Positions 12,801 through 23,024 are shown, counted from the first letter of the stretch. The stretch: DNA of 64,000 bases from Bolinopsis microptera (GCF_026151205.1 NC_087080.1:3699096-3763095); one strand, 5' to 3'. Made by a program: numbers and translations. Notes: a model not told the origin generated them from the sequence alone.

Positions 12801-12841
12801 ATGTGTAGGGTACCAAGTAGCAACAATCCTAACAATATCAT
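3858..12841 (-). CDS. GH27 alpha-galactosidase / alpha-N-acetylgalactosaminidase with alternative exon 6
   Basis: Exons in order: 12841-12753, 12428-12343, 12146-12010, 11827-11735, 7160-7064, then either 6A (6342-6156) or 6B (6114-5925), 5571-5457, 5150-5037, 4512-4450, 4285-4143, 3954-3858 (TAA). All junctions are GT-AG and phases agree, giving 406 aa with 6A or 407 with 6B (human NAGA 411, GLA 429). Residues 1-17 are a signal peptide, followed by [13 protein letters not shown]. The nucleophile is Asp156 in LKLDGCY; the acid/base Asp is in the alternative exon; [11 protein letters not shown] and [11 protein letters not shown] follow; the C-terminal beta domain ends TPIKSQF. The enzyme should be lysosomal or secreted and remove terminal alpha-Gal or alpha-GalNAc from glycoconjugates. 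It lies tail to tail with the MPDU1-like gene. Start chosen because the signal peptide begins there. Confidence 0.92.
4660..4700. repeat. GATC-rich palindrome
   Basis: CGATTCGATCGATCGAATCG is a perfect 20-bp palindrome within a run of TCGATCGA words, in the intron between exons 8 and 9 of the glycosidase gene. It has no assigned role and may form a cruciform. Confidence 0.7.
5347..5419. repeat. Three copies of a 24-bp repeat
   Basis: CTGAAATACCCGCTCACAGA-type units, 24 bp each, three in direct succession, lie in the intron between exons 7 and 8 of the glycosidase gene. A fourth degenerate copy follows at 5432-5445, inside the same intron and close to exon 7. Confidence 0.8.
5828..5932 (-). 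repeat. 11-bp tandem array overlapping the exon 6B donor
   Basis: About nine copies of ATTGAGTGGTA / ATTGAGTGATA on the minus strand. The real exon-6B donor, GAGTG|GTAATT, is the first unit. Several downstream units repeat the same GAGTGGTAATT context as potential decoy donors; the variant GTGATA units lack GT at that place. Confidence 0.85.
5925..6114 (-). CDS. Alternative exon 6B: GLA-type specificity loop
   Basis: 190 nt, acceptor ATTTCAG, donor GTAATT; the same phases as 6A and one codon longer. It encodes [10 protein letters not shown], then YSCEWPLY with Glu188 and Leu191, then [14 protein letters not shown] with acid/base Asp217. Glu and Leu are the residues (E203, L206) by which human alpha-galactosidase A selects galactose. 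Protein similarity to 6A is high outside the loop, so the pair arose by exon duplication. Its donor is continuous with an 11-bp tandem array on the intron side. Confidence 0.88.
6115..6155 (-). other. 41-nt GT-AG spacer between exons 6A and 6B
   Basis: On the minus strand it begins GTAACT and ends TTTCAG. It is far shorter than every other intron of this gene (164-4574 nt). It is probably too short to be spliced, and joining 6A to 6B would in any case shift the frame. Confidence 0.8.
6156..6342 (-). CDS. Alternative exon 6A: NAGA-type specificity loop
   Basis: 187 nt, acceptor GCGGCAG, donor GTAACT; enters in phase 1 (completing Gly168) and leaves in phase 2 (TG of a Trp codon). It encodes [10 protein letters not shown], then YSCSWPAY with Ser188 and Ala191, then [14 protein letters not shown] with the acid/base Asp216. 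Human alpha-N-acetylgalactosaminidase uses Ser188 and Ala191 at exactly these positions to admit the N-acetyl group. I infer that transcripts with this exon encode an alpha-GalNAc-preferring enzyme. The exon is open, with no damage seen. Confidence 0.88.
7812..8390 (-). CDS. Calflagin-like EF-hand protein, intronless, nested in glycosidase intron
   Basis: One uninterrupted ORF of 192 codons; Met11 (MSSEIDW) is an equally good start and is favoured by family similarity. The layout follows flagellar calcium-binding proteins (calflagins): an [11 protein letters not shown] segment, a degenerate first EF-hand around residues 42-54 (one residue short), a degenerate second near 94-103, a third with loop Asp123-Glu134 that has Arg in place of the usual Gly, and a canonical fourth, [12 protein letters not shown] (160-171). 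It ends in an acidic tail ([10 protein letters not shown]). There is no N-terminal Gly for myristoylation, unlike trypanosome calflagins. Likely a Ca2+ sensor with one or two working sites. It lies on the same strand as the host gene, inside its 4.6-kb intron 4; the lack of introns suits a retrocopy or an ancient single-exon gene. Function not known. Confidence 0.85.
   Translation of the reverse strand: MNINSNRLNIMSSEIDWTAINAKLPTGSDPASKARRKKMFQDFDNGNGILSLAEVDKAVRDILKVDQIFNAKPAIMRAFQIAKNSTKSNKDSGDEFIELREFKFFLLSLRQYFEYWVAFCRTDEDGDRRISVEEFKKSQSMIEVWVGPIADVEGEFRKIDTNGGGTILFDEFCTWAINKNLDLEDDDDDIAM
8400..9290. other. Intronic sequence, upstream side of the EF-hand gene
   Basis: A 99-codon plus-strand ORF at 8722-9021 has no recognisable family or splice partner and is not called. 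The first 300 bp upstream of the EF-hand start presumably contain its promoter, but no clear TATA box or other element could be assigned. Confidence 0.4.
9298..9825. repeat. 13-bp minisatellite, about 40 copies
   Basis: The unit is AAGTATAGGTACT with GAGTATAGGTACT variants, tandem and nearly uninterrupted (one 3-bp insertion near 9447). It lies in intron 4 of the glycosidase gene. The A/G variant units alternate in blocks, which suggests block duplication. Confidence 0.95.
11083..11446. repeat. 23-bp minisatellite carrying CACGTG boxes, 16 copies
   Basis: The unit is AAGTAGAATTGTACCACGTG plus TGC. Sixteen copies run from the first CACGTG at 11095 to the last at 11440; one copy reads CACGCG and one has TACA for TGCA. 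Because 23 is not a multiple of three and the unit has no stop on the minus strand, all three minus frames stay open. These ORFs are artefacts of the repeat. Confidence 0.95.
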
Positions 12842-13960
12842 CGTGATCCTATGTAAATAATATATTTATACAGTGGTGTTACGTAGCTTCAATTGGAAAT
12901 CTAGTTTGGGATAGGGGTGGATTGTAAATACTTTCTTGATATGAACATTTTAACAGAGTTAGTTAAAGCTGGGAAAAAAATATAAGCATTATAAGTATTT
13001 CCTACTAAATTATATGATTCCATGATTTTATAACTGGGAGACATATCTTTTTAGTGGATTATTTGTAAGTTAGGTTATGTTTTAACAGTTCTTGATATGA
13101 TGATGATGATGATGAAAATCTAAATATCATAGGCTACAATGAGCATTTTAGTAACAAATAGTATGAAAGATCTGAAAATTTTAAAAAATAAAATCCCTAA
13201 AAATATTTACACCCCAAGTTAAAAATTTAAATACTTTATTTTAAAAACACTATATCAAATAAGGTGGTTGATCAGTCACTTGTGTCATTACGACGACGTC
13301 GTTATATCAAGTCAAAATATTCCCCAAAATAAGTTAAAGACGATTCCCGATCGAGAACGTTTTGGTAGAAAAAGTTTCTCAAGTTACATAAATATCATTG
13401 GAAATGCAATTTTATGGATAAAATCAATAAAGCTTACAAGTAAATCCCAAAACAAAGTAACACACCCAACAATGGTTGAGATGTGATACATCCAAGCAGT
13501 CTAAGTCCACAATAATATCATGAGCTAATCTAAAAGTAGCTCCAATGTTCATGTAACCAGACAGGTTCTACCAATCCAAAGAGTTAAGTAGGTTTCCATT
13601 CAGTCAGTAGTAAACAGTGTCTAGCACTGGTCGTCCTAAGAGGGACTCCCCATTTATTACAGGCCTGGATAAGGCCGCGTACATACCAATGGATAGAGCA
13701 TTGGCCGTCTAATATAGGGACTAGACTTGATAAGACAGCACATTTCCTGCCATTATGTTACTTTAAGATGCTGCAACAAATAGATCCGTTTCCCAACTTA
13801 TGAGTAAGTCACTCTGATGATTTTGTGATCAGAACAAATGAGTTTGGAAATGAGTCACAAAAAATAGAGTGTTCTAAAAATTGAACAATAAAACTGATTT
13901 GACGACTACTGGACAACAGTAAAGTAGGAGTAATATTTGCTTAACCAACAGCCCTGCGGA
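12842..13960. other. Upstream flank of glycosidase gene
   Basis: This AT-rich region should hold the glycosidase promoter. It contains a GATGAT microsatellite at 13097-13114 and, near 13665-13720, a tRNA-like word (TGGATAGAGCATTGG) that could be a SINE head. No coding exon was found. Confidence 0.4.
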
Positions 13961-13969
13961 CCCTACTGT

Positions 13970-14270
13970 CAGTGGCGTAATGAAGGGCCCTGCCAACCCC
14001 CGCTGTTGGGGGGGCGCAATCTTAGGGGGCGCCAAATCGTCGTTTGAATGTGGGACAATTTGGAAAAACTTAACTATGGTACTAGCAAAACTGTGTGTTT
14101 TCATGCTCTAGAAACACACTTTTTATAAGATTTTACCGGCGTATCCTCTAAAATCATCTAATTTGGTCAATTTTAGGGAGGGGCGCTAAAAGGGGGGGGG
14201 GGGGCACCAACAGGGGGGGCACTTTTTCAGCAGGAGGGGGGGGGGGCCAACAGGCAACGTTACGCCACTG
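13970..14270. mobile_element. hAT-type MITE with 8-bp target duplication
   Basis: This 301-bp element has terminal inverted repeats CAGTGGCGTAA / TTACGCCACTG. It is flanked on both sides by CCTACTGT (13962-13969 and 14271-14278), a perfect 8-bp target-site duplication typical of hAT transposons. The interior is G-rich (runs of 7-12 G) near both ends. There is no transposase, so it is non-autonomous. A relic of the same family lies near 1470. Confidence 0.9.
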
Positions 14271-14389
14271 CCTACTGTGATACTAAATCGTTGACAAAAT
14301 TTTAGTAGAACAAAGATTTTTAGTATAAATGTGGGACAATTTTTGCAAAACTTACTAAGTACTAAATAGCATTACTTGAAAGTCAGCAC

Positions 14390-14990
14390 ACCCCGGCGAA
14401 TGCCGCGGGCTTCTTGTTGCTACGCGTGTCGCAGAAATTTTTGGACAGAAATTCGTCAGAAGATTGGTTGTCATTTCAGCTACGAACCTTTTGGGGATAT
14501 AAGAGAACTACAGTTCCTTTCCTTAAATGATTTGCAATAGTGGCAATGAAAAATAAAACATCAAATTCTGTCATCCGAACATAAGTGGAGGTCCTAATGA
14601 AATCAAATCAAGGCTTCAAATCGCGTACAATCATTAACACTAAAGAAGTATTGTCAATTGTGATTCCTGATCACAGCAAAGTATATAATGTTGTATGCAA
14701 GCTATAATTAGGAGAAAACATCATGATAGCATAATATTACAGCTTTACAATAATAAATATAAGTATAATATCAAAATTTAACTATTACTCACAGTTAATA
14801 TAAAGACTAGCTTAGCAAACTTAAAACTGGCGGATCTTGAAACTAATCCGCAGCTTCTTTTTTAATGCAACAAAAACATTGAACAGTTATATACATCAAA
14901 CAGTAATTCGAATCTTTAAAAGAGATCTCACACTATTAGTCATTACATATTATGACTATATAAATACCACACAAGATCGTACACATCAAC
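14390..14990. other. AT-rich spacer with a GC-rich palindromic word
   Basis: CACCCCGGCGAATGCCGCGG near 14390 recurs inverted at about 20388-20408, so both lie in copies of a dispersed repeat. Nothing else was recognised. Confidence 0.4.
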
Positions 14991-14992
14991 AG

Positions 14993-15060
14993 CCTGACTA
15001 GCTCGAGCGCCTAATTTCCTAGGCCGAAACCAGAGATGACTGGTTCGATGCCAGCCGTTG
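14993..15060 (+). repeat. tRNA-like sequence, probable SINE head
   Basis: An A-box-like TAGCTCGAGCG is followed about 32 bp later by a good B box, GGTTCGATGCC, inside a T-arm that can pair (CTGG/CCAG). The acceptor ends do not pair, so this is a tRNA-derived SINE or pseudogene, not a functional tRNA. Confidence 0.45.
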
Positions 15061-15689
15061 ACCGTCTAAATTTTTTTTGAAAAAGTCGCTGTTTAAGAGG
15101 GTCCAGTAGCTCATTTTCTCCCCACATAACTTATATTGACTGTTGAGTCTCAACTAGATCTATCGTATTTTCCAGGCTTCAAAGAGTATAGTTGTTTCGT
15201 GTCCCAATTAATTCTAACTCTTCGATTTTAATATCAGCGATCGAGTCCTGAAATATCAATGTAACAATAAGTATCCATCTCAGTTAATTTTAGATCACAA
15301 TTATATAGCTATTGTGTTAAAATATAATGATAGAGTAATTATTTAAAAGCCCCTCTTATCTCAAACTCCTAGTTGTTCATTTTGAATCGGGAGACCACCT
15401 TCTCCAAGATGGAATCTTATACAATACAATTATACTCCTATAATAGTCAGTGATTTAGCGTACGATTTTCTTGAAACTTTCCATAAAGTAAGGAGGTTAT
15501 AGAACGGATAATCTGTGTAAGTTTGGGTGAATTTCTATGTGCCAAATTAGAGATTTCACTTCAAACACAAGAAAAGAGTACTGCAGACGCCGTGTTACCA
15601 CCAAAAATGGCGCGGCGCGGCTCAAAATACAGTGCTGCGCTAAAACTCTATTTGTTTGTTTGTAATTATATCAAATTCTCGAAGACTCC

Positions 15690-16210
15690 AGAAGATGAAT
15701 CCGAGTTCGTGGAAACATTTGTGACAGGATTAAAAACATATTTTTGGCTGTATATGTCCGTAAACTGAGTTGGATTTGCCCTGGTATGATACAGTGTCAT
15801 GAGTACTAACATTTTAAGCCTCCTGTGAATTATTTCCCTGATTCATGGAATGAATAAAATGACCAAAAAATGAACATTGTCTCAGAATGCCCTGGACTGA
15901 GCTGAAACCGATTGGGATCGATTGGTAATGATACCAGAAGTGTCCCTGAGAAGTTTGGTGGGTCTAGCATGTTAAGAAAGGGCTCTGGGGCAATGTTTTC
16001 ATTTTAGTTTCAGAGTAGTTGAGATGGTGGAAACATTTGTGACCGATTTGGAAACATGCCCTTGTAGCCGCAATTCTGCCTGGGCTGACTTGGAATCGAT
16101 CTGGTATGGTAGAGGGACATGTGTACCTACTAACATTTCTAACCACTCAGAAGTCCGAAATATTGCCGAATGGTCGAGAGAAGCAAATATTAGTGTGAGG
16201 GTTAAATGAG
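15690..16210 (+). repeat. Duplicated segment, two diverged copies
   Basis: The segment around GTGGAAACATTTGTGAC at 15708 recurs at 16027 with its downstream sequence, and a third, inverted copy lies at 17715-17830. The short ORFs here are by-products of this repeat. Confidence 0.6.
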
Positions 16211-16269
16211 GAGCTGTACATGATGCATACAGCTCTCTAGAATTCTGCATCTTGCCAACTCCTTTCATA

Positions 16270-17320
16270 TGCGATTATCTATTACCTACTGCAGTGCTGT
16301 TCAATTTTAGCTGTTGTCTGTAACATTGTTACATATCAAGCAATCAGAGAAATTCGTATCAACAGTGTACAGTGTACAGTGTACAGTGTACATTTTACAC
16401 TGCACACTGTGTACACTGTGTGTACAGTGTTCAATTTAAGCTGTTGTCTGTAACATTGTTAAGCAACAGCTTAAATTGAACACAATCAGAGAAATTCGTA
16501 TCAACAGTGTCCAGTGTACACTGTACACTGGACACTGTTGATACGAATTACAGTGTACAGTGTCCAGTGTACAGTGTACAGTGTGCAGTGCTGTTCAATT
16601 TTAGCTGTTGTCTGTAACATTGTTACATTTCAAGCAATCAGAGAAATTCGTATCAACAGTGTACAGTGTACAGTGTACAGTGTCCAGTGTACAGTGTACA
16701 GTGTGCAGTGCTGTTCAATTTTAGCTGTTGTCTGTAACATTGTTACATTTCAAGCAATCAGAGAAATTCGTATCAACAGTGTACAGTGTACAGTGCAGTG
16801 TACAGTGTGTACACTGTGTGTACAGTGTTCAATTTAAGCTGTTGTCTGTAACATTGTTAAGCAACAGCTTAAATTGAACACAATCAGAGAAATTCGTATC
16901 AACAGTGTCCAGTGTCCAGTGTACAGTGTACAGTGTACAGTGTCCAGTGTCCAGTGCAAGTGTCCAGTGTACAGTGTCCAGTGTACAGTGTACAGTGTGC
17001 AGTGCTGTTCAATTTTAGCTGTTGTCTGTAACATTGTTACATTTCAAGCAATCAGAGAAATTCGTATCAACAGTGTACAGTGTACAGTGTACATTTTACA
17101 CTGCACACTGTGTACAGTGTTCAATTTAAGCTGTTGTCTGTAACATTGTTAAGCAACAGCTTAAATTGAACACAATCAGAGAAATTCGTATCAACAGTGT
17201 CCAGTGTCCCGTGTACAGTGTACAGTGTCCAGTGTACAGTGTACAGTGTCCAGTGTACAGTGTACAGTGTACAGTGTACAGTGTACAGTGTACAGTGTAT
17301 CCGTCTAATCTAACCCTAAA
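16270..17320. repeat. Complex palindromic array built on GTACAGT words
   Basis: Runs of the 7-mer GTACAGT/GTCCAGT alternate with copies of a ~100-bp module (CTGTTCAATTTTAGCTGTTG ... AAATTCGTATCAACAGTG). The array contains a perfect 57-bp palindrome at 16493-16549 and three copies of the same hairpin at 16427-16483, 16825-16881 and 17117-17173. Open frames through it are repeat artefacts. Confidence 0.9.
16493..16549. repeat. Perfect 57-bp palindrome
   Basis: The arms are 28 bp and perfectly complementary around a single central C. The arm begins AATTCGTATCAACAGTGTCC and continues AGTGTACA. Confidence 0.95.
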
Positions 17321-17407
17321 GTGGTGTCAAGACTCAAGAGACTAAAATATAGTAAGATTTTCGGTGTCAACAGTCGTTGTATCTGTCGTTGTATCTGCAT
17401 CGTTGTA

Positions 17408-17454
17408 TCACTCTATCGTACGCCTTTTACTTTAAAAGGCGTACGATAGAGTGA
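17408..17454. repeat. Perfect 22-bp hairpin, 3-nt loop
   Basis: The left arm TCACTCTATCGTACGCCTTT plus TA is perfectly complementary to the right arm, with loop CTT. It may be a foldback MITE remnant or a hairpin RNA; nothing nearby decides between them. Confidence 0.9.
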
Positions 17455-18060
17455 CTCCACATTCAATCATCCCATCTATCAACTTAGCAAAAAACTCATG
17501 GCAAACTCACTGTTACATTGTTACTTTTCAAGCAATCAGAGAAATTCGTATTAAAGTGTACAGTTTACAGTGCAGTGTACAATGTACAGTGTTCACTGTA
17601 CACTGTACAGCTAATCACATTTAACAGCGTGTACACATTATAGTGACTAGCAGGAACCCGTCTAATCTAACCCTAAAATGGTGTCAAGACTCAAGAAAAT
17701 ATAGTAAGATTTTCATTTAAGAAATGTTAGTACACATGTCCCTCTACCATACCAGATCGATTTCAAGTCAGTCCAGGCATAATTGTAAATTGCGGCTACA
17801 AAGGCATGTTTCCAAATCGGACACAATTCTGACACAATTCTTTTTTCCTTAATTAGGCTTAATTGTCACCTCTAATTGTGTTTACTCTACACTCTACAGA
17901 CATGTTTAGTTGTACCCTATCTGGATGATATCTGTTCTTATCACGTGACCGGCCTACGTGTTTTCCGATGCTAATTTCAGACCTACTTGATCAGGGGAAC
18001 GCGAACGGTAGTGCTTCAAATGTTCCAAATCTGCTGTTTTCGTCCGTTTCTATCTCTTCA

Positions 18061-18190
18061 ACCTGAGAATATGTTTTGTTAGGGATTGGGTTAAGGTTAG
18101 GATCAGATAAGAGGGTTAATGTTTCGGATAGTTGTTCAGGGTCAGCTAGACTCTAGAGAACAGGTTGAAAAAGTCACATGACAGTCGAAT
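18061..18190 (-). repeat. Inverted copy of the 400-530 repeat
   Basis: The minus strand matches 400-530 closely, including the GTCACATGAC / GAACAGGTT words and the CTAACCC-type stretch. It belongs to the GC-rich dispersed family at 300-1060. Confidence 0.7.
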
Positions 18191-19130
18191 GTAGAGTGAT
18201 TAATCATCATCCGAAAAGATGTCGCTTTCGACTCGAGGATCTGGCTGACAGTCCATATTTCAGAGCCATACAGAAGGATAAACCAAGGGTCGACCGAGGG
18301 CAGGATTTGCTGAGAAGTTTTCTGTTCAACCGGACGATATGTCTAAAATTGAACAACTATAAAGGAGAAAAAAGAAAATGTACAATATTTGGACTACCTC
18401 AGGGGGCTGTACTCTCACCTTTTCAGTCTCCTCTTTATCCTTTACATAGCAGACATGACGCACAACACCCCAGAAGAGGTAAAAAGATATCTAAGCTGCT
18501 ACAAATTTGCTGATGACGGTACACTTATGATTTCCTTCGAGAACATCTCCGGATGCCATGAAAAAATGCAGATGGTATACCTCAATTTCAAGAAACATGC
18601 GTCTCAAAAACTTAAAGAATGCAAAAGAAAGTGGGGTCTTATAACAAAATCAACTAATCGCAACTACGGTCTAAATGTTTACAGCCTCACTCTCCTCCTT
18701 AAGACAATGGTCCTCACTAAACTGTTCTATGCAGCACCTATTTAACTTCACAAGTGTCTCAATCAATTTAAAAGCTTCTGAAATAAAGTAATTCTAAAAA
18801 TATCTGGATCAGTCCTGAACCCACAAAGGGAATTAACCAAAATTGCTCTCCACCTCCCACCACTGGATGTGCAACTCGAAGATCATGAGTGGTGGCAGTG
18901 GTGAGGCCTGCCGTTTCTGTTACAGCTTCATCGATTCTCCCATGCACCAGTTACCTGCAACTAAAAGAAGAGCTGGGTGGGGCAGACTCACATTCCTATC
19001 TAGATGAAGTGTTAACAAAAAGCAACACACAAAAAGCATTCATTAGGAGAGTCGAATTTCTTTGGGGACAGAATGAATCTCTCCAGGACTTAGCCAACTA
19101 AAGACTAGAAAACAAAGACTCTACAAACAT
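18178..19130 (+). pseudogene. Degraded non-LTR reverse transcriptase
   Basis: LPQGAVLSP near 18389-18420 is the RT motif-B region (PQGxxLSP). After a frameshift come LFSLLFILYIADM and KFADDGTL (18490-18530), the motif-C catalytic YADD-like core. Further C-terminal RT/thumb-like words continue to about 19100 across stops (near 18745, 18781 and others). This is clearly a dead jockey/CR1-like LINE fragment. Confidence 0.75.
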
Positions 19131-21120
19131 CTCAAAGAAATAATAACACCTTAAAGAATAAAGAGGGAGGATCCTGGACCCCGAAATCCACCACCTTTCT
19201 GTACTTTCAGAGGTACCAATGTGGGAGGAAACCAGGGCTCATGCTGCCGCTGAGCTAAAGCAGTAGAGGGGATGGCGGCTTCTCTAGGATCTAACACGTC
19301 CTGAAACAGACCAACACTATGTCCCAACGCACTGGTGTTGGGATGTCTGCCCCGGTGCCTGCCCGGGTCAATAAAGCAGTCAAGCATCATGTATGTTAGG
19401 ATGAGCATTCTCAACCAGCAGATGTGGGAACTCCCACAAAAGACCAAAACAGATCTAAAGAGACAATTAGCAAACTCGGAAAAATAGACTCAAATTTGTT
19501 TATATAATTCAAAGCGTATGTTATTGCCCACGTTAAGGGGCCTGTTGATAATTAATTAAATTATTAACTATTTTAGATTTAATGATAATAATAATAATAA
19601 CTTGTTCTGAAAGTACGGTATTTTTATACTATGGGGATATCTAATCAAAGCATGCTATTCAAAATAAAGTACATACCATCGTTCAAAGTCTCCAATATCA
19701 GACGGGCTGACGATCGTTATTATATCGGCTGTGATCTCATATTCGAGCTAATTTAAGATATAAATGCTTATATATCAAACAATTTCATGGTGCATTATCT
19801 CCAATCATCTCGATATACACAGTATAGTTGCTGTAAGCAGCAACAATCAATAGCCACAGTAAACGAAAGATAGGCCGAGAGTAAATTAGATTGCAAATAT
19901 AGCGTAAACCTATTACCAAAGACCAATGCGCAATTACAATGAATGAACAATGACGCGCATTCAAGAAAAATGACTGCAGAAGCAAAGAGATTGACTCTGA
20001 AATCGAATCCATAGCAACAGAGTTCTATTATCCAACGCGAAATACCAAGCATCCCTATATCTTCAAATTTGCGCAAATAATAACATCCTTATGCGCGGCA
20101 CATTGGTTGTAGATTTTCAAAATTCAAATCATAGCCAAAGTTATGGTTAATTTTAAAGCAAGATTTTGAACCAAATTTTGCGTGTAAATTATCCATTTTT
20201 TGTTCATAATTGCTCATAACTTGAACAACTTACGTTGAATCGAATTAAACTCTGCGGTATTTGATAAATGAAACAATTTTCTTCAAAACAAAATAATTTT
20301 AAACCTAAACATTCGCGATTTGACTAAACATGAGTTTTAGGGAAATTCTAAAAATAAAATTTACGCGTTTTGAGCGACGTACGAAGTCCGCGGCATTCGC
20401 CGGGGTGCAGCAGAAGTTCATTAAACTTGTTGAGTCCAGTGAATGCAGGTATACACTGTTTAGGAGGGGATTGATAGAAGAGGCAGCCAGACTCTTGCTG
20501 AATCGGTACTGGAATCTTCACTGATCTCATCAAATGAACTTTTAAAAAGATGCAGTTGTACATCAGAAGTGAAGAAAACTTACGCGAACAGCTTGATTTT
20601 TAGCGCTACTACTGGGTAGTAGATATTTTTTCTTGGATTTGTTGTTTTTTAGTGTTGCGCACTTCACACAATAATATCTCTCTACCAAAAATTCAGCAAG
20701 TGAAAGTAAATACTGTGTAACACTTAAATCACCCATAAGAGGCTTGTATTGGTCTGATGGGTGATTAAACAAAGACCATAGAATATCAAGTTTTTTAAAA
20801 AGAAAAATGGCGCTCGATTCTTATTTAATGATATATTGTGTAATAAATGAAATCATCCGCGCCCAGCAACAATGTGCTCAAATGATTATTAAGTGAACAT
20901 TTTATGTTTTAATTGTATTTTGATCTTAGTTGTTACAAATATTTAACAATGATTAAGCATTACCAAAATTTTTAAAGATTGTGTGTTGGTTTTGAATTAA
21001 TGATTTAAAATTTAATGACTTTGTGGTGTATTTTTTGTTTACTTACAACTTAACTTAATGATTTATTACTCCCTCAGCTCAGCTCTTTACACGTATATTA
21101 TAATGTATATGCGAGAAGCT
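19131..21120. other. Non-coding spacer
   Basis: Possible tail of the LINE fragment up to about 19500, then AT-rich sequence. ORFs of 60-98 codons (for example 19795-20076 minus and 20330-20524 plus) show no family signature and no usable splice context. 20388-20408 contains the GC-rich word shared with 14390. Confidence 0.35.
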
Positions 21121-21129
21121 CGAAAAGAG

Positions 21130-22215
21130 CACCGCGCATTCAGCATTGGGATTGGTGTGCAGTGTGCCGGTTGGAGTTGTCATACGTTGTTCTAACCAGA
21201 GCCCTCTCGCTTGCAGTAGCGCGCGACCGCTTGTGAAACAAGCGCGTCACGCAGTACGCGTATACACATGGCTATGTGAACATACGTTGTATGACCCGCC
21301 GCGCACGAGTGCGCGGCTTCCCCTGTATCGTCGAAACTCTACAGGGGTATAGTGAAGCGACAGTGGCAGTGGGGGTCACCACATGATACAAGGTTGGAGG
21401 ACTTCACCGCTTCGAACGGGCCGCGCAAATTAGCATTCTTGCTTCTCAACCCATCGTCGATCGTTATTCTGCTTCGCAAAGCAACGATCTCAATGGGTTG
21501 ACACCGTCAATCAAGTGTGCCAGGTAAGTTTTTTATGTAATATATTATTGTTTACCAGCTTGATAATATTATATATTGGTCGTTACTTTCACGTATAGCT
21601 CTGCCAATAACTTTTCCAATAACTTTTTGTAATATACTATATAACTAACAGTACAGCGCGTTGCAGCACTTTGCTGGGCCGCGCCGCGCATGAAATACTT
21701 TGTCTCGCAACCAACAAATCATAGCATGGTAAAACTTGCCATACGTTGTATGACCCGCCGCGCACGAGTGCGCGGCTCCCCCTGTATCGTCAGCAAATTA
21801 CTTGACACCCACCATAGTGAAACGACCGTGGGGGTCGCGACGTGATACAAGGTAAAACTACAATTAAAAAAGGTTGGCATCATCAATTATGTAGTACATT
21901 ATTTTTTTATTAAACTGCTGATTGGAGAAATCAGACAAAGAAATTTTGACTATTTAGGGTTATATTTAAAGTTATGGTTAATATAGTGAGGTTACGGTTG
22001 GTTAGGGTTATAATTACTGGTTCTAAGGTTCATGTACAACTGTTAATGTTTTAATTCTAACCGTGAAAAAGTTTTAAGGCTTTACGTACATCCTTTGTCA
22101 TACGTTGTATGACCCGCCGCGCACGAGTGCGCGGCTCCCCTGTATCGTAGAAACTCTATAGTGAAGCGACAGTGGGGGTCACCACGTGATACAAGGGGGT
22201 CACCACGTGATACAA
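21130..22215. repeat. Three copies of a GC-rich hairpin repeat
   Basis: The core CATACGTTGTATGACCCGCC, followed by GCGCACGAGTGCGCGGC, occurs at about 21283-21400, 21736-21855 and 22097-22215. Each copy continues through CCCTGTATCGT and a GTGGGGGTC...GTGATACAA end. GCCGCGCAC/GTGCGCGGC and CATAC/GTATG are inverted repeats within the core. An inverse copy is at 880-955. No protein is encoded. Confidence 0.8.
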
Positions 22216-22890
22216 TACATCCTCTCGTCCATATTAGCATGTATGCACACATAATTGTTTTATTGTAATCACCGCCATAAATTTCATGTTTGATGCTGAT
22301 TGCTAGTAAAGTTAAGTAAAGTTCAATACAATGTAGACTTACTTCATTCAAACGTTCGAATGTAAGCGCACGCATGATCTTTGTTAAATTTTGTGTTGTA
22401 GGGTGTCCAATCCTCGTTTGGACAACTTAGACACGCAGTTTTAACACATAGTTAATTGTAAACGGTACAAAGCACATCAAGCACATCCACTACAGGTAAT
22501 TTATATGATTTGGTTGTCCAGGACACCTTGCAATCTGAACTGTTATGATACTGCTTGTCTGAGATCTTACACGTGTGTGTCCTGTTTCACTCATGTTATA
22601 AGTTTTTGTTTTTGTTTATTTGCTGTCGCCTGTGACACATTACATACACGAGGCACTGTGGCCTGTGTGTAACTGTAATGTACGTTGGAATAATTTAATT
22701 AATTAATTAACTCTCTGCTATGGTAATGGTATTGTATGCAGTCATCGGTGAATAGACATCGGCAGTTTGGGGGGGGGGGGGGGGGGGGGGAGCTTGGGGC
22801 GGCCCAAGCCCCCCTCCCCCAGTCGGTCGGACACCCAACAAAACTGTCAGCCAACTCCCACGAGCCGCCTCTGATATACACAGTATGGAG
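22216..22890. other. Spacer with long poly-G run
   Basis: AT-rich sequence ending in an uninterrupted run of about 21 G at 22770-22790, then a C-rich stretch. No gene was recognised. Confidence 0.5.
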
Positions 22891-22892
22891 AA

Positions 22893-23024
22893 AGATCGTT
22901 TCAGAAAGTTGGCCCTAAATTATGGAATGAGCTGCCTCATGAAATTAAGAATTACATGTCACTGGACTCTTTTAAAGTGTATCTGAAAACGTTTATTTTT
23001 AAACATGCTTATGATATTAATTAA
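22893..23024 (+). pseudogene. C-terminal end of a LINE ORF2
   Basis: The frame GPKLWNELPHEIKN ... SLDSFKVYLKTFIF, ending in TAA at 23022-23024, is the usual C terminus of CR1/L2-type non-LTR ORF2 proteins (PxLWNxLPxxI...SLxxFKxxLK). The rest of the element is absent; 23025-23440 is probably its 3' UTR. Confidence 0.7.

Noticed and set aside
16514-17143. Ser/Val/Gln-rich ORFs (VQCTVYSVQ repeats)
   Set aside because: Translation of GTACAGT runs; open only because the repeat lacks stops in some frames.
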